From positions 806,001-870,000 of the forward strand of contig NZ_JROG01000003.1 in NCBI RefSeq assembly GCF_000786215.1: a stretch of 64,000 nucleotides of DNA, in the 5' to 3' direction. Of the stretch, positions 19,054-28,448 are shown piece after piece (the first letter of the stretch is position 1; each line of letters opens with the position of its first letter). This stretch comes from Sphingomonas sp. 35-24ZXX. GTDB lineage: Bacteria; Pseudomonadota; Alphaproteobacteria; Sphingomonadales; Sphingomonadaceae. Made by a program: the position numbers and the translations under genes. The notes beneath the pieces were generated by a model, which was given only the letters and a program-made list of their open reading frames with translations, searched no databases and had not been told where the DNA came from.

Positions 19054-20255
19054 TGGCCGGCGGGCTGATCTCGCTCGACGACGCCCGCACGCGCCTGCTG
19101 GCGCTGGCCACCGCCCGACCCGCGATCACGCTGCCGCTGCACATGACGACCGGGCTGGTGCTGGCCGAGGCGCTGTCGTCACGGCGCGACCAGCCCGCAG
19201 CCGATCTCTCCGCGATGGATGGCTATGCGGTGCGCAGCGCCGACCTTCCCGGCCCATGGCAGGTGATCGGCGAGAGCGCGGCGGGACGGCCGTTTGCCGG
19301 ATCCATCGGCCCCGGCGAGGCCGCACGCATCTCCACCGGCGCGATGATCCCCGATGGCGCGGACTGCGTGGTGGTGCAGGAAGATGTCGTGCGCGATGGC
19401 GAACGTCTGACGCTCACCGGCGATGGTCCGGCCACGCCCGGCGCGCATATTCGCCGCGCAGGGCACGATTTCGCCGCAGGATCGTTGATCGCCGACGCAG
19501 GCTCACCGATCGATGCGCGGCTGATCGCGCTGGCGGCAATGGCGGGGCACGGCGGGCTATCGGTGCATCCCCGCCCACGGATCGCGATCATCAGCACCGG
19601 CGATGAACTCGTCCCGCCGGGCGAAGCACTGCCCTCGCCCGCGCATATCCCGGCGAGCAATGGCGTCATGCTGGCATCGATGCTGTCGGCGCTACCGGTG
19701 GACCTGACCATCCCGCCGCTGCTGCCCGATGACCGCGCCACCATCGCCGCCGCGCTGAAAGAACACAGCATCGCGGACATCATCGTCACCACCGGCGGCG
19801 CATCGGTGGGCGATCACGACCTTATCCAGCCCGCGCTCGCCGACAGCGGTGGCACGGTCGATTTCTGGCGGATTGCGATGCGCCCCGGCAAACCCGTGAT
19901 GGTCGGCACCTTGGGCAAGGCGATCGTGCTGGGGCTGCCGGGCAATCCCGTCTCGGCCTATGTCACCGCGCTGCTGCTGCTGCTCCCCCTGGTACGCACA
20001 ATGCTGGGATATCAGCATGTTCTTCCCGATATCACCCAAGGCGTCGCAGGCATGCCCTTCCCCGCCAATGGCCCGCGGCAGGACTTTGTCCGCGCACAGA
20101 TCGCCGATGGCGCGCTGCACCGTATCGGCAACCAGGACAGCGGCGCGCTGGCCGCGCTGCATGCAGCCGATGCTCTGGTCGTGCGCCCCGCCCATGCCCC
20201 CGAAGCCGCACCGGGTGATCCGATCGACTATATCGCGCTAGATCGACCGGCTTGA
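19053..20255 (+). CDS. moeA: Molybdopterin molybdenumtransferase
   Basis: 400 residues. It inserts molybdate into adenylylated molybdopterin. Conserved parts: QPAADLSAMDGYAVRSADLPG, GEAARISTGAMIPDGADCVVVQEDV, IISTGDELVPPGEALP, TTGGASVGDHDLIQPAL, FWRIAMRPGKPVMVGTLGKAIVLGLPGNPVSA. It overlaps the moaC stop by one base. The lexA gene follows after a 89-base gap that contains its own SOS box, so lexA likely has its own promoter. Confidence 0.96.
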   Translation: MAGGLISLDDARTRLLALATARPAITLPLHMTTGLVLAEALSSRRDQPAADLSAMDGYAVRSADLPGPWQVIGESAAGRPFAGSIGPGEAARISTGAMIPDGADCVVVQEDVVRDGERLTLTGDGPATPGAHIRRAGHDFAAGSLIADAGSPIDARLIALAAMAGHGGLSVHPRPRIAIISTGDELVPPGEALPSPAHIPASNGVMLASMLSALPVDLTIPPLLPDDRATIAAALKEHSIADIIVTTGGASVGDHDLIQPALADSGGTVDFWRIAMRPGKPVMVGTLGKAIVLGLPGNPVSAYVTALLLLLPLVRTMLGYQHVLPDITQGVAGMPFPANGPRQDFVRAQIADGALHRIGNQDSGALAALHAADALVVRPAHAPEAAPGDPIDYIALDRPA

Positions 20256-20292
20256 CACAAGGTCTTGACCTGACCGGCTTTGTTTCGTAATT

Positions 20293-20307
20293 GTTCCGTA
20301 TTCGTTC
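20293..20307 (+). promoter_or_regulatory. LexA binding site (alphaproteobacterial SOS box)
   Basis: GTTC-CGTATTC-GTTC: two GTTC half-sites separated by exactly seven bases, the direct-repeat SOS box of alphaproteobacteria, 38 bases ahead of the lexA start. It implies that LexA represses its own gene. Confidence 0.85.
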
Positions 20308-20344
20308 GACCGCCGACCCATCGGCGCAGAAAGGAACATTCCGC

Positions 20345-21067
20345 ATGCTGACCCGCAAACAACATGATCTGATCCGCTTCATCCAGGACCGTCTGGAGGA
20401 AAACGGCATTTCACCCTCGTTCGAGGAAATGAAGGAGGCGCTCGACCTCAAGTCGAAGTCGGGCGTGCACCGGCTGGTCAGTGCGCTCGAGGAACGCGGC
20501 TTCATCCGCCGTCTGCCCAACCGTGCGCGGGCGCTCGAAATCCTGAAATTGCCTGAGGCCAGCGTCAAGCCGCGCGCCAAGGAACTCGCCGCTGCCTCTG
20601 CCGCCAAGGCGAGCGCCGCGAAGAGCAACATCGTCAGCATGGATGCGGTGCGCAAGGTTCAGGTGCCCGAAGCGGCGAACAGCAACGTGCTCGAAATTCC
20701 GCTGCATGGCCGCATCGCCGCCGGCGCCCCAATCGAGGCGTTCGAGGGCACCGAAATCCTCCCCGTCCCCGCCGCCCTGCTGGGCAGCGGAGAGCATTAT
20801 GCGCTTGAAGTATCGGGAGACTCGATGGTCGAGGCGGGCATTCTCGATGGCGATTTCGCGCTGATCAAGCGCACCGAATCTGCGCGCGATGGCGAGATCG
20901 TGGTGGCATTGGTGCGCGGCGAGGAAGCCACGCTCAAGTACCTGCGCCGCGAGAACGGCCGCATCCGCCTCGATCCGGCAAACGCCGCCTATGCCCCGCA
21001 ATATTATGCGCCGCACGAGGTTCAGGTGCAGGGCAAGCTCGCCGGATTGCTGCGCCGCTATCACTGA
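20345..21067 (+). CDS. lexA: SOS repressor LexA
   Basis: 240 residues. The N-terminal winged helix begins [29 protein letters not shown] and contains [23 protein letters not shown]. The C-terminal S24 peptidase part has the self-cleavage Ala-Gly in [11 protein letters not shown], catalytic Ser in [11 protein letters not shown] and Lys in [13 protein letters not shown]. It represses DNA-repair genes until RecA filaments trigger cleavage. The linker (about 75-110) is long and Ala/Lys-rich, usual in this group. AAGGA precedes the ATG at 20345; the longer frame from 20291 would overlap the SOS box and is rejected. Confidence 0.97.
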   Translation: MLTRKQHDLIRFIQDRLEENGISPSFEEMKEALDLKSKSGVHRLVSALEERGFIRRLPNRARALEILKLPEASVKPRAKELAAASAAKASAAKSNIVSMDAVRKVQVPEAANSNVLEIPLHGRIAAGAPIEAFEGTEILPVPAALLGSGEHYALEVSGDSMVEAGILDGDFALIKRTESARDGEIVVALVRGEEATLKYLRRENGRIRLDPANAAYAPQYYAPHEVQVQGKLAGLLRRYH

Positions 21068-21092
21068 TGCCGGAACGCGGATCTGGCTTCGG

Positions 21093-22292
21093 TCAGGTCC
21101 GCGTCAGGCCCATGTCCTCAAGCAGCCGCGCCATGTGCTGCTTGAACGGGAAAAACCCCTTGCGCGCATGCGGCCAGAAGGCCGCATCCCATGGGCGCTG
21201 AATGCTGGTCAGGCTCAGGCCTTCGTCCTGCAGGCTTGGAGCAATCCGCGCCAGCGCATCCGCCACCGGACCGACGGGCGCATAAGGTGTGACGATCTGC
21301 CGCACACCGGCGGCATGCGCTGCATCGACCAAAGTGGCTGCGTCCAGCCGATCGGCCAGCGATACCGGTACCGACTTCAGATCGCCCGACCGAACCACCG
21401 CATCCTGCGCCGCAGCGCCAACGAAGCCCCGCGCCTTGTCACCCCACAGCAGATCGGGGGCCGAGGCGACGAGCACCGATCGGATTTCGGCATCGCGCCA
21501 TAGCGCTCCGTCGGGATTCATGTCCTCGCTCGTCACCAGCAGCAGCACCGGCTCGCCCGGCGGGATCGGTGCGATTTCGGGCAGGGCGGCAGCGGTAGGC
21601 AGCGGCGGTTCCGTCAGCGGCTCGGCATGCACGGCCAGCCCCTTGGGCGCGAAGCGGCCATTGGTGTAGCGCGCGATGTTCTCGGTCGTCGCCAGATAGG
21701 TCTTGCCGGCGGTCTGCAGGCCCGCAACCCAGCGCCATGACAGGGTATTGCTCGCGGCGTCGGCGTCGATCAGGTGGCGCAGGAAGAAATCCGCACCCAG
21801 CGCCCAGGGCAGCTTGAGCGTGAAGATCCAGATCGAGGCGAACCACATCCGCGCATGGTTGTGCAGATAGCCGGTCTCGACCAGCTCGCGGGCCCAGTCA
21901 TCGAAGCCTTCGATCCCGGTCCGGCCCTCTTCGGCCTCGGCCAGTCCCTTGGGATAGGTCCAGGCATCGCGCTGGCGGTCGCGTTCGGCGAGGAACCGCG
22001 ACCACACGCCGGGGCGCATCTCCAGCCAGCCCTTCCAATAGGTGCGCCACAGCACCTCCTGCACATATTTTTCCGCCGCTGCCAGCGAATGCCGTTCGAG
22101 CACCGCCGCTGCGACCTCGGCTTCGCTGACCATGCGATAGCGCAGCCACGGCGAGAGCTGCGACACTGCAGTGGCCTCCCTCGGGCCTGGATCGGTATTG
22201 CGGCCCCGCTCATAGTGCGCGCCGGCCTGCGGGACGAAGCGTGCGAGCCGCTCCAGCCCGGCGGCGCGGGTGGGGACGAACAGCGCGCTCAT
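21093..22292 (-). CDS. Photolyase/cryptochrome-like FAD-binding protein with apparently permuted domains
   Basis: 399 residues. The helical FAD-binding half comes first: SQLSPWLRYRMVSEAEV, VQEVLWRTYWKGWLEMRPGVW, FDDWARELVETGYLHNHARMWFASIWIFTLKLPW and SNTLSWRWVAGLQTAGKTYLATTENIARYTNGRF match the photolyase catalytic domain. The last 150 residues (PVLLLVTSEDMNPDGALWRDAEIRSVLVASAP to WPHARKGFFPFKQHM) look like the alpha/beta domain that precedes the FAD domain in ordinary photolyases. The ATG at 22292 overlaps the stop of the upstream DCC gene (ATGA). The longer frame to 22628 is a shadow of that gene. DNA repair is a possible function; blue-light signalling is an alternative. Confidence 0.82.
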   Translation of the reverse strand: MSALFVPTRAAGLERLARFVPQAGAHYERGRNTDPGPREATAVSQLSPWLRYRMVSEAEVAAAVLERHSLAAAEKYVQEVLWRTYWKGWLEMRPGVWSRFLAERDRQRDAWTYPKGLAEAEEGRTGIEGFDDWARELVETGYLHNHARMWFASIWIFTLKLPWALGADFFLRHLIDADAASNTLSWRWVAGLQTAGKTYLATTENIARYTNGRFAPKGLAVHAEPLTEPPLPTAAALPEIAPIPPGEPVLLLVTSEDMNPDGALWRDAEIRSVLVASAPDLLWGDKARGFVGAAAQDAVVRSGDLKSVPVSLADRLDAATLVDAAHAAGVRQIVTPYAPVGPVADALARIAPSLQDEGLSLTSIQRPWDAAFWPHARKGFFPFKQHMARLLEDMGLTRT

Positions 22293-22681
22293 CGGCTTGC
22301 CTTCCCTGCCAGCGCCTGCAAGTGCGGGCGGACCTTGAGGAAGCGCAGATACAGCGCCTCCAGCGCGCGCAGCACCAGCCGGTTGCGTGCCAGCAGGCCC
22401 AGCGGACGCAGCATGGGAATCGCGCGCCACATCGCGGCAAAGGCTGCGGCACCCGAGAGCATCACGCCATCCTCGCGCGCATGGAACCGCGCCAGCAGTT
22501 CGCCGCGATCGATCGGGCAGACGCTCTCGGGCGACGCGACATCGACAAAGCGGATCGCACTGCGCCGGTCGAGCCTGCGCATCAGGCCGATTTCGCGCAG
22601 GCATAACGGGCAGGCTCCATCGAACCACACCACCACCTGCTCACTCTGTCGCGCCATTGCCCTGCTGCCCCCGTGTATCAT
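22289..22681 (-). CDS. DCC-family thiol-disulfide oxidoreductase (DUF393)
   Basis: 130 residues. VVVWFDGACPLCLREIGLMRRLD carries the DxxCxxC signature of the DCC family, and FVDVASPESVCPIDRGELLARFHAREDGVMLSGAAAFAAMWRAIP is the conserved second part. Family members are predicted to form a thioredoxin-like fold; the substrate is not known. The stop overlaps the photolyase-like start, so the two are likely co-translated, which fits frequent pairing of DCC proteins with photolyase-type genes. Start may be 22681 or the ATG at 22657 (MARQSEQ); neither has a clear ribosome site. Confidence 0.85.
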   Translation of the reverse strand: MIHGGSRAMARQSEQVVVWFDGACPLCLREIGLMRRLDRRSAIRFVDVASPESVCPIDRGELLARFHAREDGVMLSGAAAFAAMWRAIPMLRPLGLLARNRLVLRALEALYLRFLKVRPHLQALAGKASR

Positions 22682-22758
22682 CGCCGGGATATAGGATGCG
22701 CCAATGTGATTACCACCGGTGAGCGTGCAGCGTGCCAGCCCCGGGCCCGATCCAACCG

Positions 22759-24756
22759 CTATCGGCGCAGCTCATAGCTCTGCCGCATCAGGAACGGCTC
22801 GCCCGCGACGCGGGTCATCTTGGTCAGCCGCAACCGGTCGCCTTGCCGGGTGAGGATCTTGCGGGCCAACACGGGCCTGCCGTTCTCGCTGCTTTGTCCG
22901 TCGAGCACGATGGTCACCGACATGCCGTCCTCCGCGCCGCGCGCTTCGACCACCCGCCAGGTTTCGGGTGGGCTGCCCGCTTTGGTGTTGCGGATCGTCA
23001 GCACCTGACCCGATGCATCGAACGACCAGCGTTCGGACGAGCGCACCGTCTTGCCGGGGCCGTCGTCGAACGTCCAGTCGAGCGTTCGGCCGTCGCTGCG
23101 CAGCAAGGTGGGCAGCGTCGCCCGGCTGTCCTTGCGGAAATCGCGATAGTCGAGCGTTCCGGTCCAGTCGCCGGCCAGAGCACCACCTGCGAGCGCCGCC
23201 ACATTGGCGACCGTGGGCAAGGCACCGCGTGCGACGTCGATCGCGCGGTCACGGCCATCCTCGAAATCCGCCAGCGTCGGAACCACCAGCTGGTCGGCGC
23301 TGACCCCCAGGCCAGGATCGAAGCGGCTGATCGCGGTGCGGTTCCACGCTTCGGGAATGCGCACCTTGAGACCGCTGGCGGGCAGCTTCAGCAGGAAGAT
23401 GCGCCCCGCCGTCGGGCCTTCGGCGCTGCCGCCGCTGTCTTCGCCGACGACCTCGGCGCCCGCCTTTTCCTTCAGCTGCGCGATCGCCATCGTGGTTGCC
23501 GAGCCGATGCGCGGGCCGCTGAGGATCGTCAGCCGCCCGCCGAACCGCATCTGCCCGATGGGCTGCTGCTGCAGCTGCGTATCCTTGTCGGTGACGCTGG
23601 TGCCCGCCATCATCGGCTTGCGGTCGTACCAGCCATCGCCACTCTGCTCGAACGCGTCCATCGGCGCGTTGTAAAGCCTGGCAGGATCGCCCCAGGTCTC
23701 GAAATAGCGCGGCAGGTCGCCATAGCGCACCGCCTTGTAGCGCAGCGGCTTGGTCCAGACGAATGGCGCGCCGATCAGATAGCGCCCCAGCGCTACCGGC
23801 ACATCTTCGGACCCCCCGCCATTGTTGCGCAGGTCCAAAATCAGATGCTCGGTCCCCGCCTCGCGCATAGCCTCGAAGAAGCCGCCGAGGAACGCACTTG
23901 CCTGCACCGGATTGCGATAGTTGACGAAGGTGTCGATCTGCAGCCGCGCCAGCTTGCCGTTCATCCGCCAGCTGTTGCTGTTGTAGAAGTCGCCGCGAAA
24001 TTTCGCGCCCGGTGGCACCAGCGCGGTCCAGGCCGCAAACGCGATGGGATCAAGGGTCGCCGTCTGCCGCTCCAGCGCGCCCACCGGCTTCCATTCGATC
24101 GACCAGGACCCCGGAAAGCCAAACAGCGAGGGATAAAATTCGTTGAAGTCGTCGCCCGCCAGATCACTGTCGTCGCCGAGCTTGGCGGCGATCGCATGAT
24201 CGGTGATGCCATCATAGGACACCAGCGCCGACAGCTTGAGCAGCAGCTGCGGCACCGGCATGCCGTTGATCGCGACAATCTCGCTGCCCCTGGGCGGCGC
24301 GCCCGGCTGCCCGTCGTTCGACTGCACGATCATCCGCCCCTCGATCAGCCGGAAGCGCAGCGGCAGGTGCGTGGCATGGGTCCGGCGGAAGGCCGCCAGC
24401 GTGTCCGACACTTCCGCCTTGCTGTGGTCGCAATGGATCGTCGCCAGCATCCGAGCGATCTCGGCATGCAGCGCCAGCTCGGTGATCGGCTGCGATGCTG
24501 CGGCGTCCAGCCGTGCGAACGCAGCATCGATCTGCGCCTTGGGCGTATAGCGATACAGCCCCGGGTGCACCGTCTCCAGCGCGCGGCGCAGCAGCGCAAC
24601 GTCCCTGCTGGCATCCTCGGCGCTGATCAGCCTCGGCGCATAGAGCGAGCTGGCACTACTGGCCGCCGGGGCCGAGCTGGGGGCGGAAGGGGCCGCCAGC
24701 ACGGGTGCGGCACAACAGAGCAGCGAGGTGGTGGCGGCAAGAATCAGGCTTCGCAT
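22759..24756 (-). CDS. Exported S41 family peptidase
   Basis: 665 residues. A signal peptide is evident (MRSLILAATTSLLCCAAPVLA). The mature part has an N-terminal helical region with ALLRRALETVHPGLYRYTPKAQIDAAF, a cap found in exported S41 proteins. A PDZ-like segment (GSEIVAINGMPVPQLLLKLS) and the tail-specific protease core follow: HLILDLRNNGGGSEDVPVALGRYLIG and LTILSGPRIGSATTMAIAQLKEKAGAEVVGEDSGG, where the GSATT serine is the likely nucleophile. The last 150 residues may form a separate beta domain. It acts in the periplasm or on the surface; substrate unknown. An AraC-type membrane regulator is directly upstream (about 70 bases), same strand. Confidence 0.87.
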   Translation of the reverse strand: MRSLILAATTSLLCCAAPVLAAPSAPSSAPAASSASSLYAPRLISAEDASRDVALLRRALETVHPGLYRYTPKAQIDAAFARLDAAASQPITELALHAEIARMLATIHCDHSKAEVSDTLAAFRRTHATHLPLRFRLIEGRMIVQSNDGQPGAPPRGSEIVAINGMPVPQLLLKLSALVSYDGITDHAIAAKLGDDSDLAGDDFNEFYPSLFGFPGSWSIEWKPVGALERQTATLDPIAFAAWTALVPPGAKFRGDFYNSNSWRMNGKLARLQIDTFVNYRNPVQASAFLGGFFEAMREAGTEHLILDLRNNGGGSEDVPVALGRYLIGAPFVWTKPLRYKAVRYGDLPRYFETWGDPARLYNAPMDAFEQSGDGWYDRKPMMAGTSVTDKDTQLQQQPIGQMRFGGRLTILSGPRIGSATTMAIAQLKEKAGAEVVGEDSGGSAEGPTAGRIFLLKLPASGLKVRIPEAWNRTAISRFDPGLGVSADQLVVPTLADFEDGRDRAIDVARGALPTVANVAALAGGALAGDWTGTLDYRDFRKDSRATLPTLLRSDGRTLDWTFDDGPGKTVRSSERWSFDASGQVLTIRNTKAGSPPETWRVVEARGAEDGMSVTIVLDGQSSENGRPVLARKILTRQGDRLRLTKMTRVAGEPFLMRQSYELRR

Positions 24757-24826
24757 CGGGGATCACTCCAGCAGGGGATAACCCCTTCCCTCTGCCCGGC
24801 ACCGACCGGGCCTGCGCCTCAAATGC

Positions 24827-25936
24827 TCAGCCGCTCACGCTTTTTTGTGATTTGAGACGCCAGGCGCTGGGGCTCATCCCCGCCAGATCGCGAAAGGCGC
24901 GGTTGAAGCTGGCCTTGGAGTTGAACCCGGCCTCGAACGCCAGGGTCAGCAGATCGCGGCCCTCGGCACTGCTCGCCAGCAACCGCTGGACCTCCTCGAC
25001 CCGGTAGCGGTTGACGACGGCGTTGAAATTCTCGCCCGATGCCGCGCCAAGGCCGCGCGACAGATAGCTGGTGTTGGTGCCCAGAATGCGGGCGAGCGCA
25101 GCCAGGGTCAGATCGGGATCACGCCAGAGCTGCTCTGCCTTCATGCGCGCGAGCCAGAGCGCACCTTGCGCGGTCCAGTCCTTGCCCGGCGGCGCGAGTT
25201 CGGGGGAGGCAGGCGGCGCAGGCAGCGGAAACCGGGTTGCGGCATAGCGCCATCCGGCGATGCCGAGGTACAGCACCAGCGCCGAGAACACGAGATAGAG
25301 CCCGAACTGATCGGCATAATCGCGCGCAGGATCCATCGCCTTGGCCAGCATGAACCCGGCCCAGATGATCGCCACGCCCAGCAAGGCGACGAGGAAATTG
25401 CGGATCCATCCCGGGCCGAAATCGGTGCCGTCGGTGCGGTTGTCGTCCAGCCACCGGCGATAGGTCCGGTAGCGGCGCCACGATGCCAGGCCATAGCCGG
25501 CCAGGCTGGCCAAAGTTGCAGCTTCAAGCAGCGGATCGATCACCGGCGCATGCACCAGGCTGTCCCAGCGGTTCTTCATTTCCAGCGGAAACGGAAACAC
25601 GAGGGCATAAGCTGCAAACTGCACCGCGACGGGCGCGAAATGAGGCCACACCCGGCTCGGAGCGCGGCCGGTGAGGCTGGCGGTGTACAGATACACCAAA
25701 GGCCCGAACGCCAGGGTGTAAGACAATGGCGCAAAGCTCAGCCACGGCCACCGGCCATAGAACCCGGCATAGCCGATGATGAACGGCGTGATCAGCGCCA
25801 CCACCGCCAGAATCAGCAGCGCTAGCCAGCGGTTGGCGACGCGATTGACCCGCGAGCGCGCGAGCAGCCAGGCCAGCACCAGCCCCTGCAGGGTGCATAT
25901 CAGCAATGTGATGCTCATCAGCTCGAAACGGATCAT
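24827..25936 (-). CDS. Membrane-embedded AraC family regulator
   Basis: 369 residues. Seven hydrophobic segments occupy about residues 1-235 (for example SITLLICTLQGLVLAWLLA, WLALLILAVVALITPFIIGYAG and FGLYLVFSALVLYLGIAGW). A cytoplasmic AraC helix-turn-helix domain forms the C-terminus (DLTLAALARILGTNTSYLSRGL, FNAVVNRYRVEEVQRLL, LLTLAFEAGFNSKASFNRAFRDLAGMSPSAWR). Such proteins sense a membrane or periplasmic signal and bind DNA directly. The ATG at 25936 has AGGA six bases upstream and is preferred to the longer frame from 25984. It lies immediately upstream of the S41 peptidase gene, its likely target or partner. Confidence 0.87.
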   Translation of the reverse strand: MIRFELMSITLLICTLQGLVLAWLLARSRVNRVANRWLALLILAVVALITPFIIGYAGFYGRWPWLSFAPLSYTLAFGPLVYLYTASLTGRAPSRVWPHFAPVAVQFAAYALVFPFPLEMKNRWDSLVHAPVIDPLLEAATLASLAGYGLASWRRYRTYRRWLDDNRTDGTDFGPGWIRNFLVALLGVAIIWAGFMLAKAMDPARDYADQFGLYLVFSALVLYLGIAGWRYAATRFPLPAPPASPELAPPGKDWTAQGALWLARMKAEQLWRDPDLTLAALARILGTNTSYLSRGLGAASGENFNAVVNRYRVEEVQRLLASSAEGRDLLTLAFEAGFNSKASFNRAFRDLAGMSPSAWRLKSQKSVSG

Positions 25937-26006
25937 TGCCTGTCCTATGCCGCAGCGCGCGGCGATAGGAAATACTGCGTTCAAGCACCCGCCTGCTGCC
26001 GATCCC

Positions 26007-26786
26007 TCACACCGTCGGCACGGTGCCTCCGTCGATGAGATGCTCGGTGCCGGTGATCGCGGCAGCCCGATCGGACACCAGAAAGGCGATCAGATTGGCG
26101 ACATCGCCGGTCGTTGCCGGACGCCCCAGAGGGATGCCGCCCAGCGACTGCATGATCAGGGCGCGGCCACCGGCGAGATCGGTTCCCGCCTGCGCAGCCA
26201 GTCTCTGGGCCAGTTCCACCGACGCTTCGGTCTCGATCCAGCCCGGCGACACGCGCACCACCCTGACCCCGCGCGGTGCGACCTCTTTCGACAGGCTCTT
26301 GCTGTAGGTCGAGAGCGCCGCCTTGGCGGCAGCATAAGCGGTGGTCGCTTCGGGCAAGGGCAACAACCGCTGGATCGAGGAGACATGCACCACCACGCCG
26401 CTGCCGCGCTCCACCATCGCAGGAACCAGGGCGCGATCCAGCCGCACGGCCGGCAACAGGTTGAGCGCCAGTTCGCGCTCCCAGTCCGTGTCGTTCAGCG
26501 CGGCAAAGCCACCCCCTGTCGATGAGGATCCCCCCAGCATCTGAACGAGGATGTCGACCCCGCCCAGCCGGGTGCGCGCCGCATCGGCAAGCGCCGCGCA
26601 ACCCTCTGCCGTCGTCAGATCGGCGGCGACGAAATGCGCGTCCGCATCGCCCTCGGCCGGATGCCGCGCAACGGTGAGCACGGTGGCGCCCAGTTCGCGC
26701 AGCAACGCGACGGTGGCCCGGCCTGCCCCCTTCGTTCCCGATGTCACCACCGCGCGCTGGCCGGTCAGCGAGACAAAGCCGGTCAT
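26007..26786 (-). CDS. Short-chain dehydrogenase/reductase (SDR)
   Basis: 259 residues of the classical SDR family. The nucleotide-binding motif is [10 protein letters not shown] (TGxxxGxG-like), followed by the NxxG-like segment QMLGG, catalytic Ser in [11 protein letters not shown] and YxxxK in [11 protein letters not shown]. The C-terminal [29 protein letters not shown] is typical. It is an NAD(P)-dependent oxidoreductase with unknown substrate. It overlaps the upstream SnoaL-like gene by four bases and is divergent from a LysR regulator, its probable controller. Confidence 0.92.
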   Translation of the reverse strand: MTGFVSLTGQRAVVTSGTKGAGRATVALLRELGATVLTVARHPAEGDADAHFVAADLTTAEGCAALADAARTRLGGVDILVQMLGGSSSTGGGFAALNDTDWERELALNLLPAVRLDRALVPAMVERGSGVVVHVSSIQRLLPLPEATTAYAAAKAALSTYSKSLSKEVAPRGVRVVRVSPGWIETEASVELAQRLAAQAGTDLAGGRALIMQSLGGIPLGRPATTGDVANLIAFLVSDRAAAITGTEHLIDGGTVPTV

Positions 26787-27106
26787 GCCGTGATCTCCAA
26801 TGCCGCAATCCCCTCGCCCCCCAGTGCGAAGCGATAGGTCAGCGTCGCCGGGCTGCCTGGAAAGTTGCCGGTCACCAGCGCGCGCACCTGGACCAAGCCG
26901 TCGATCTCGCGTTGCTCGAACGGCACGGCCTTGAAATCATAGGTGCGCCTGGCATCGCGCCACCAGGCCTCGATCTCGTTCAGGCCGCGATAGCTGTTGC
27001 CCTCGTCCCGGACCACGGCATCGGCAGCAAAGGCCGCTCCAAGACCGGCTGCGTCTTGGTCGGGGTCCACATCGAAGTAGCGCTGGATAGGCTCGGGCAG
27101 TTGCAT
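26783..27106 (-). CDS. SnoaL/NTF2-like small protein
   Basis: 107 residues: [43 protein letters not shown] is the usual opening of SnoaL-like or polyketide-cyclase-like NTF2-fold proteins. The function ranges from isomerase to non-catalytic, so none is assigned. It is co-transcribed with the SDR (ATGA overlap) and divergent from the LysR gene. Confidence 0.82.
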   Translation of the reverse strand: MQLPEPIQRYFDVDPDQDAAGLGAAFAADAVVRDEGNSYRGLNEIEAWWRDARRTYDFKAVPFEQREIDGLVQVRALVTGNFPGSPATLTYRFALGGEGIAALEITA

Positions 27107-27154
27107 CGTCGGTCTCCTGAAGAGGGGCTTGCCTCTGATCTAGCGCAGCGGCAC

Positions 27155-27183
27155 TATCCCGATAAGAAGGCAATATCGGGATA
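27155..27183. promoter_or_regulatory. Palindromic operator between LysR gene and SDR operon
   Basis: TATCCCGATA (27155-27164) and TATCGGGATA (27174-27183) are perfect inverted arms with a 9-base spacer, lying between the two divergent starts. This fits a LysR-type T-N11-A binding site; binding by the adjacent regulator is inferred. Confidence 0.7.
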
Positions 27184-27205
27184 AACTCATGAAGGTTTCA
27201 GGATA

Positions 27206-28108
27206 ATGGTCCATCTGGCGCTTCGGGATTTCGATGCGGTGCTGGCCGTCGCGCGGCGCGGGTCGTTCCGCAAGGCTGCGATCGACCTTGGCCTGTCGAC
27301 GACGGCGCTCAGCCACCTGATCGGCCGGATCGAGAGCGAGCTTGGCGTCCGGCTGTTCAACCGGACCACGCGCAGTGTCGCGCTGACCGATGCCGGCCGC
27401 GTCTTCGTCGAGCGCCTCGGCCCTTCGTTGCAGGACATGCGCGAGGCGCTGGCTATCGTGCGGTCGCAGGCCGAGACACCCAGCGGAACGCTGCGCATCA
27501 ACGCGCCGCCGCTGGCCGCGCGATCGAGGCTGACCAGCCTGATCATTGCCTATACCCAGCGCTACCCTGACATCCATGTCGATCTGGTGACCGACGGCCG
27601 GATGGTGGACATCGTTGCCGAAGGGTTCGATCTGGGGGTCCGGGTTGCCAGCCTTGTCCCCAGTGACATGATCGCGCTGCCGCTGGAGGAACATCAGCGC
27701 TTTGCGGTTGTCGCGTCCCCAGCGTATCTGGCGACGCGCTCGCTGCCGCAGGTTCCCGGCGATCTTCTCCGGCATCGGTGCATCCGCGTGCGGCTGCCCG
27801 ATGGAGCGCTGTACCGATGGCATTTCGAGCGGGGACCGGATTCGGTGCAGGTCGACGTCGATGGGCCCCTGACGCTCGACGAAAGCGCAGTGGCGCGCGC
27901 AGCGGTGCTCGCCGGAACCGGGATCGGCTTCTTCTTCGAACAGGACGTGATCGACGCTATCGCCAGCGGGCTGCTGGTGCGTCTGCTGGAAGACTGGACC
28001 CCGCCTTTTCCCGGGCTGTCGCTATATTATCCCAACCGGCGCCATCCGTCTGCTGCGCTGGCGGGGTTTTTTGCGCTGGCGCGCGAGACGGCGCAGACGC
28101 GCCAGTGA
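27206..28108 (+). CDS. LysR family transcriptional regulator
   Basis: 300 residues. The N-terminal helix-turn-helix ([56 protein letters not shown]) is typical LysR, followed by the co-inducer-binding domain ([68 protein letters not shown]). The body resembles the CrgA/AaeR-like group. It is divergent from the SnoaL-SDR operon and has a palindromic operator in the 100-base gap, so it most likely controls those genes. The inducer is unknown. Confidence 0.94.
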   Translation: MVHLALRDFDAVLAVARRGSFRKAAIDLGLSTTALSHLIGRIESELGVRLFNRTTRSVALTDAGRVFVERLGPSLQDMREALAIVRSQAETPSGTLRINAPPLAARSRLTSLIIAYTQRYPDIHVDLVTDGRMVDIVAEGFDLGVRVASLVPSDMIALPLEEHQRFAVVASPAYLATRSLPQVPGDLLRHRCIRVRLPDGALYRWHFERGPDSVQVDVDGPLTLDESAVARAAVLAGTGIGFFFEQDVIDAIASGLLVRLLEDWTPPFPGLSLYYPNRRHPSAALAGFFALARETAQTRQ

Positions 28109-28448
28109 CCGAAAACGGTGCCAAGCGCTTGATAATGCTGCAGTGCACCCAGAAAATTTCGCGAGCGCAATATTTCCCTTGCGAGCTTTCAAAAACAATG
28201 TTGTTATTCAAAATCAGCTGAGATTCGCGAGTTTGTTGTTATCTGGGGCGCGTTGGCGTGGCTTTTTGCCACCATCCGCGTGTCCCGGAATAAGCGTTTA
28301 TTTTGCACTGCAACATAAATCAGCCACTGCGCTATCCTGCTGAGAACGCGACCCGAACGAGGGCGCTCGGCGCGGTGTGCGCAGCCAAGGCTGCTGTCCG
28401 GGAATGGATGACTAAAGGCCTGCATCGATTGAATGGGGGCATTACCAG
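28109..28448. other. Spacer before the amine oxidase operon
   Basis: 340 bases without a gene. A small hairpin, GTGGC/GCCAC with a T5 loop (28258-28272), is seen but is too weak to call a terminator. The amine oxidase promoter should lie in the second half; no convincing elements were recognised. Confidence 0.3.

Noticed and set aside
22732-24855. 707-codon plus-strand frame
   Set aside because: Antisense to the S41 peptidase gene, whose own protein shows clear signal peptide and catalytic motifs.
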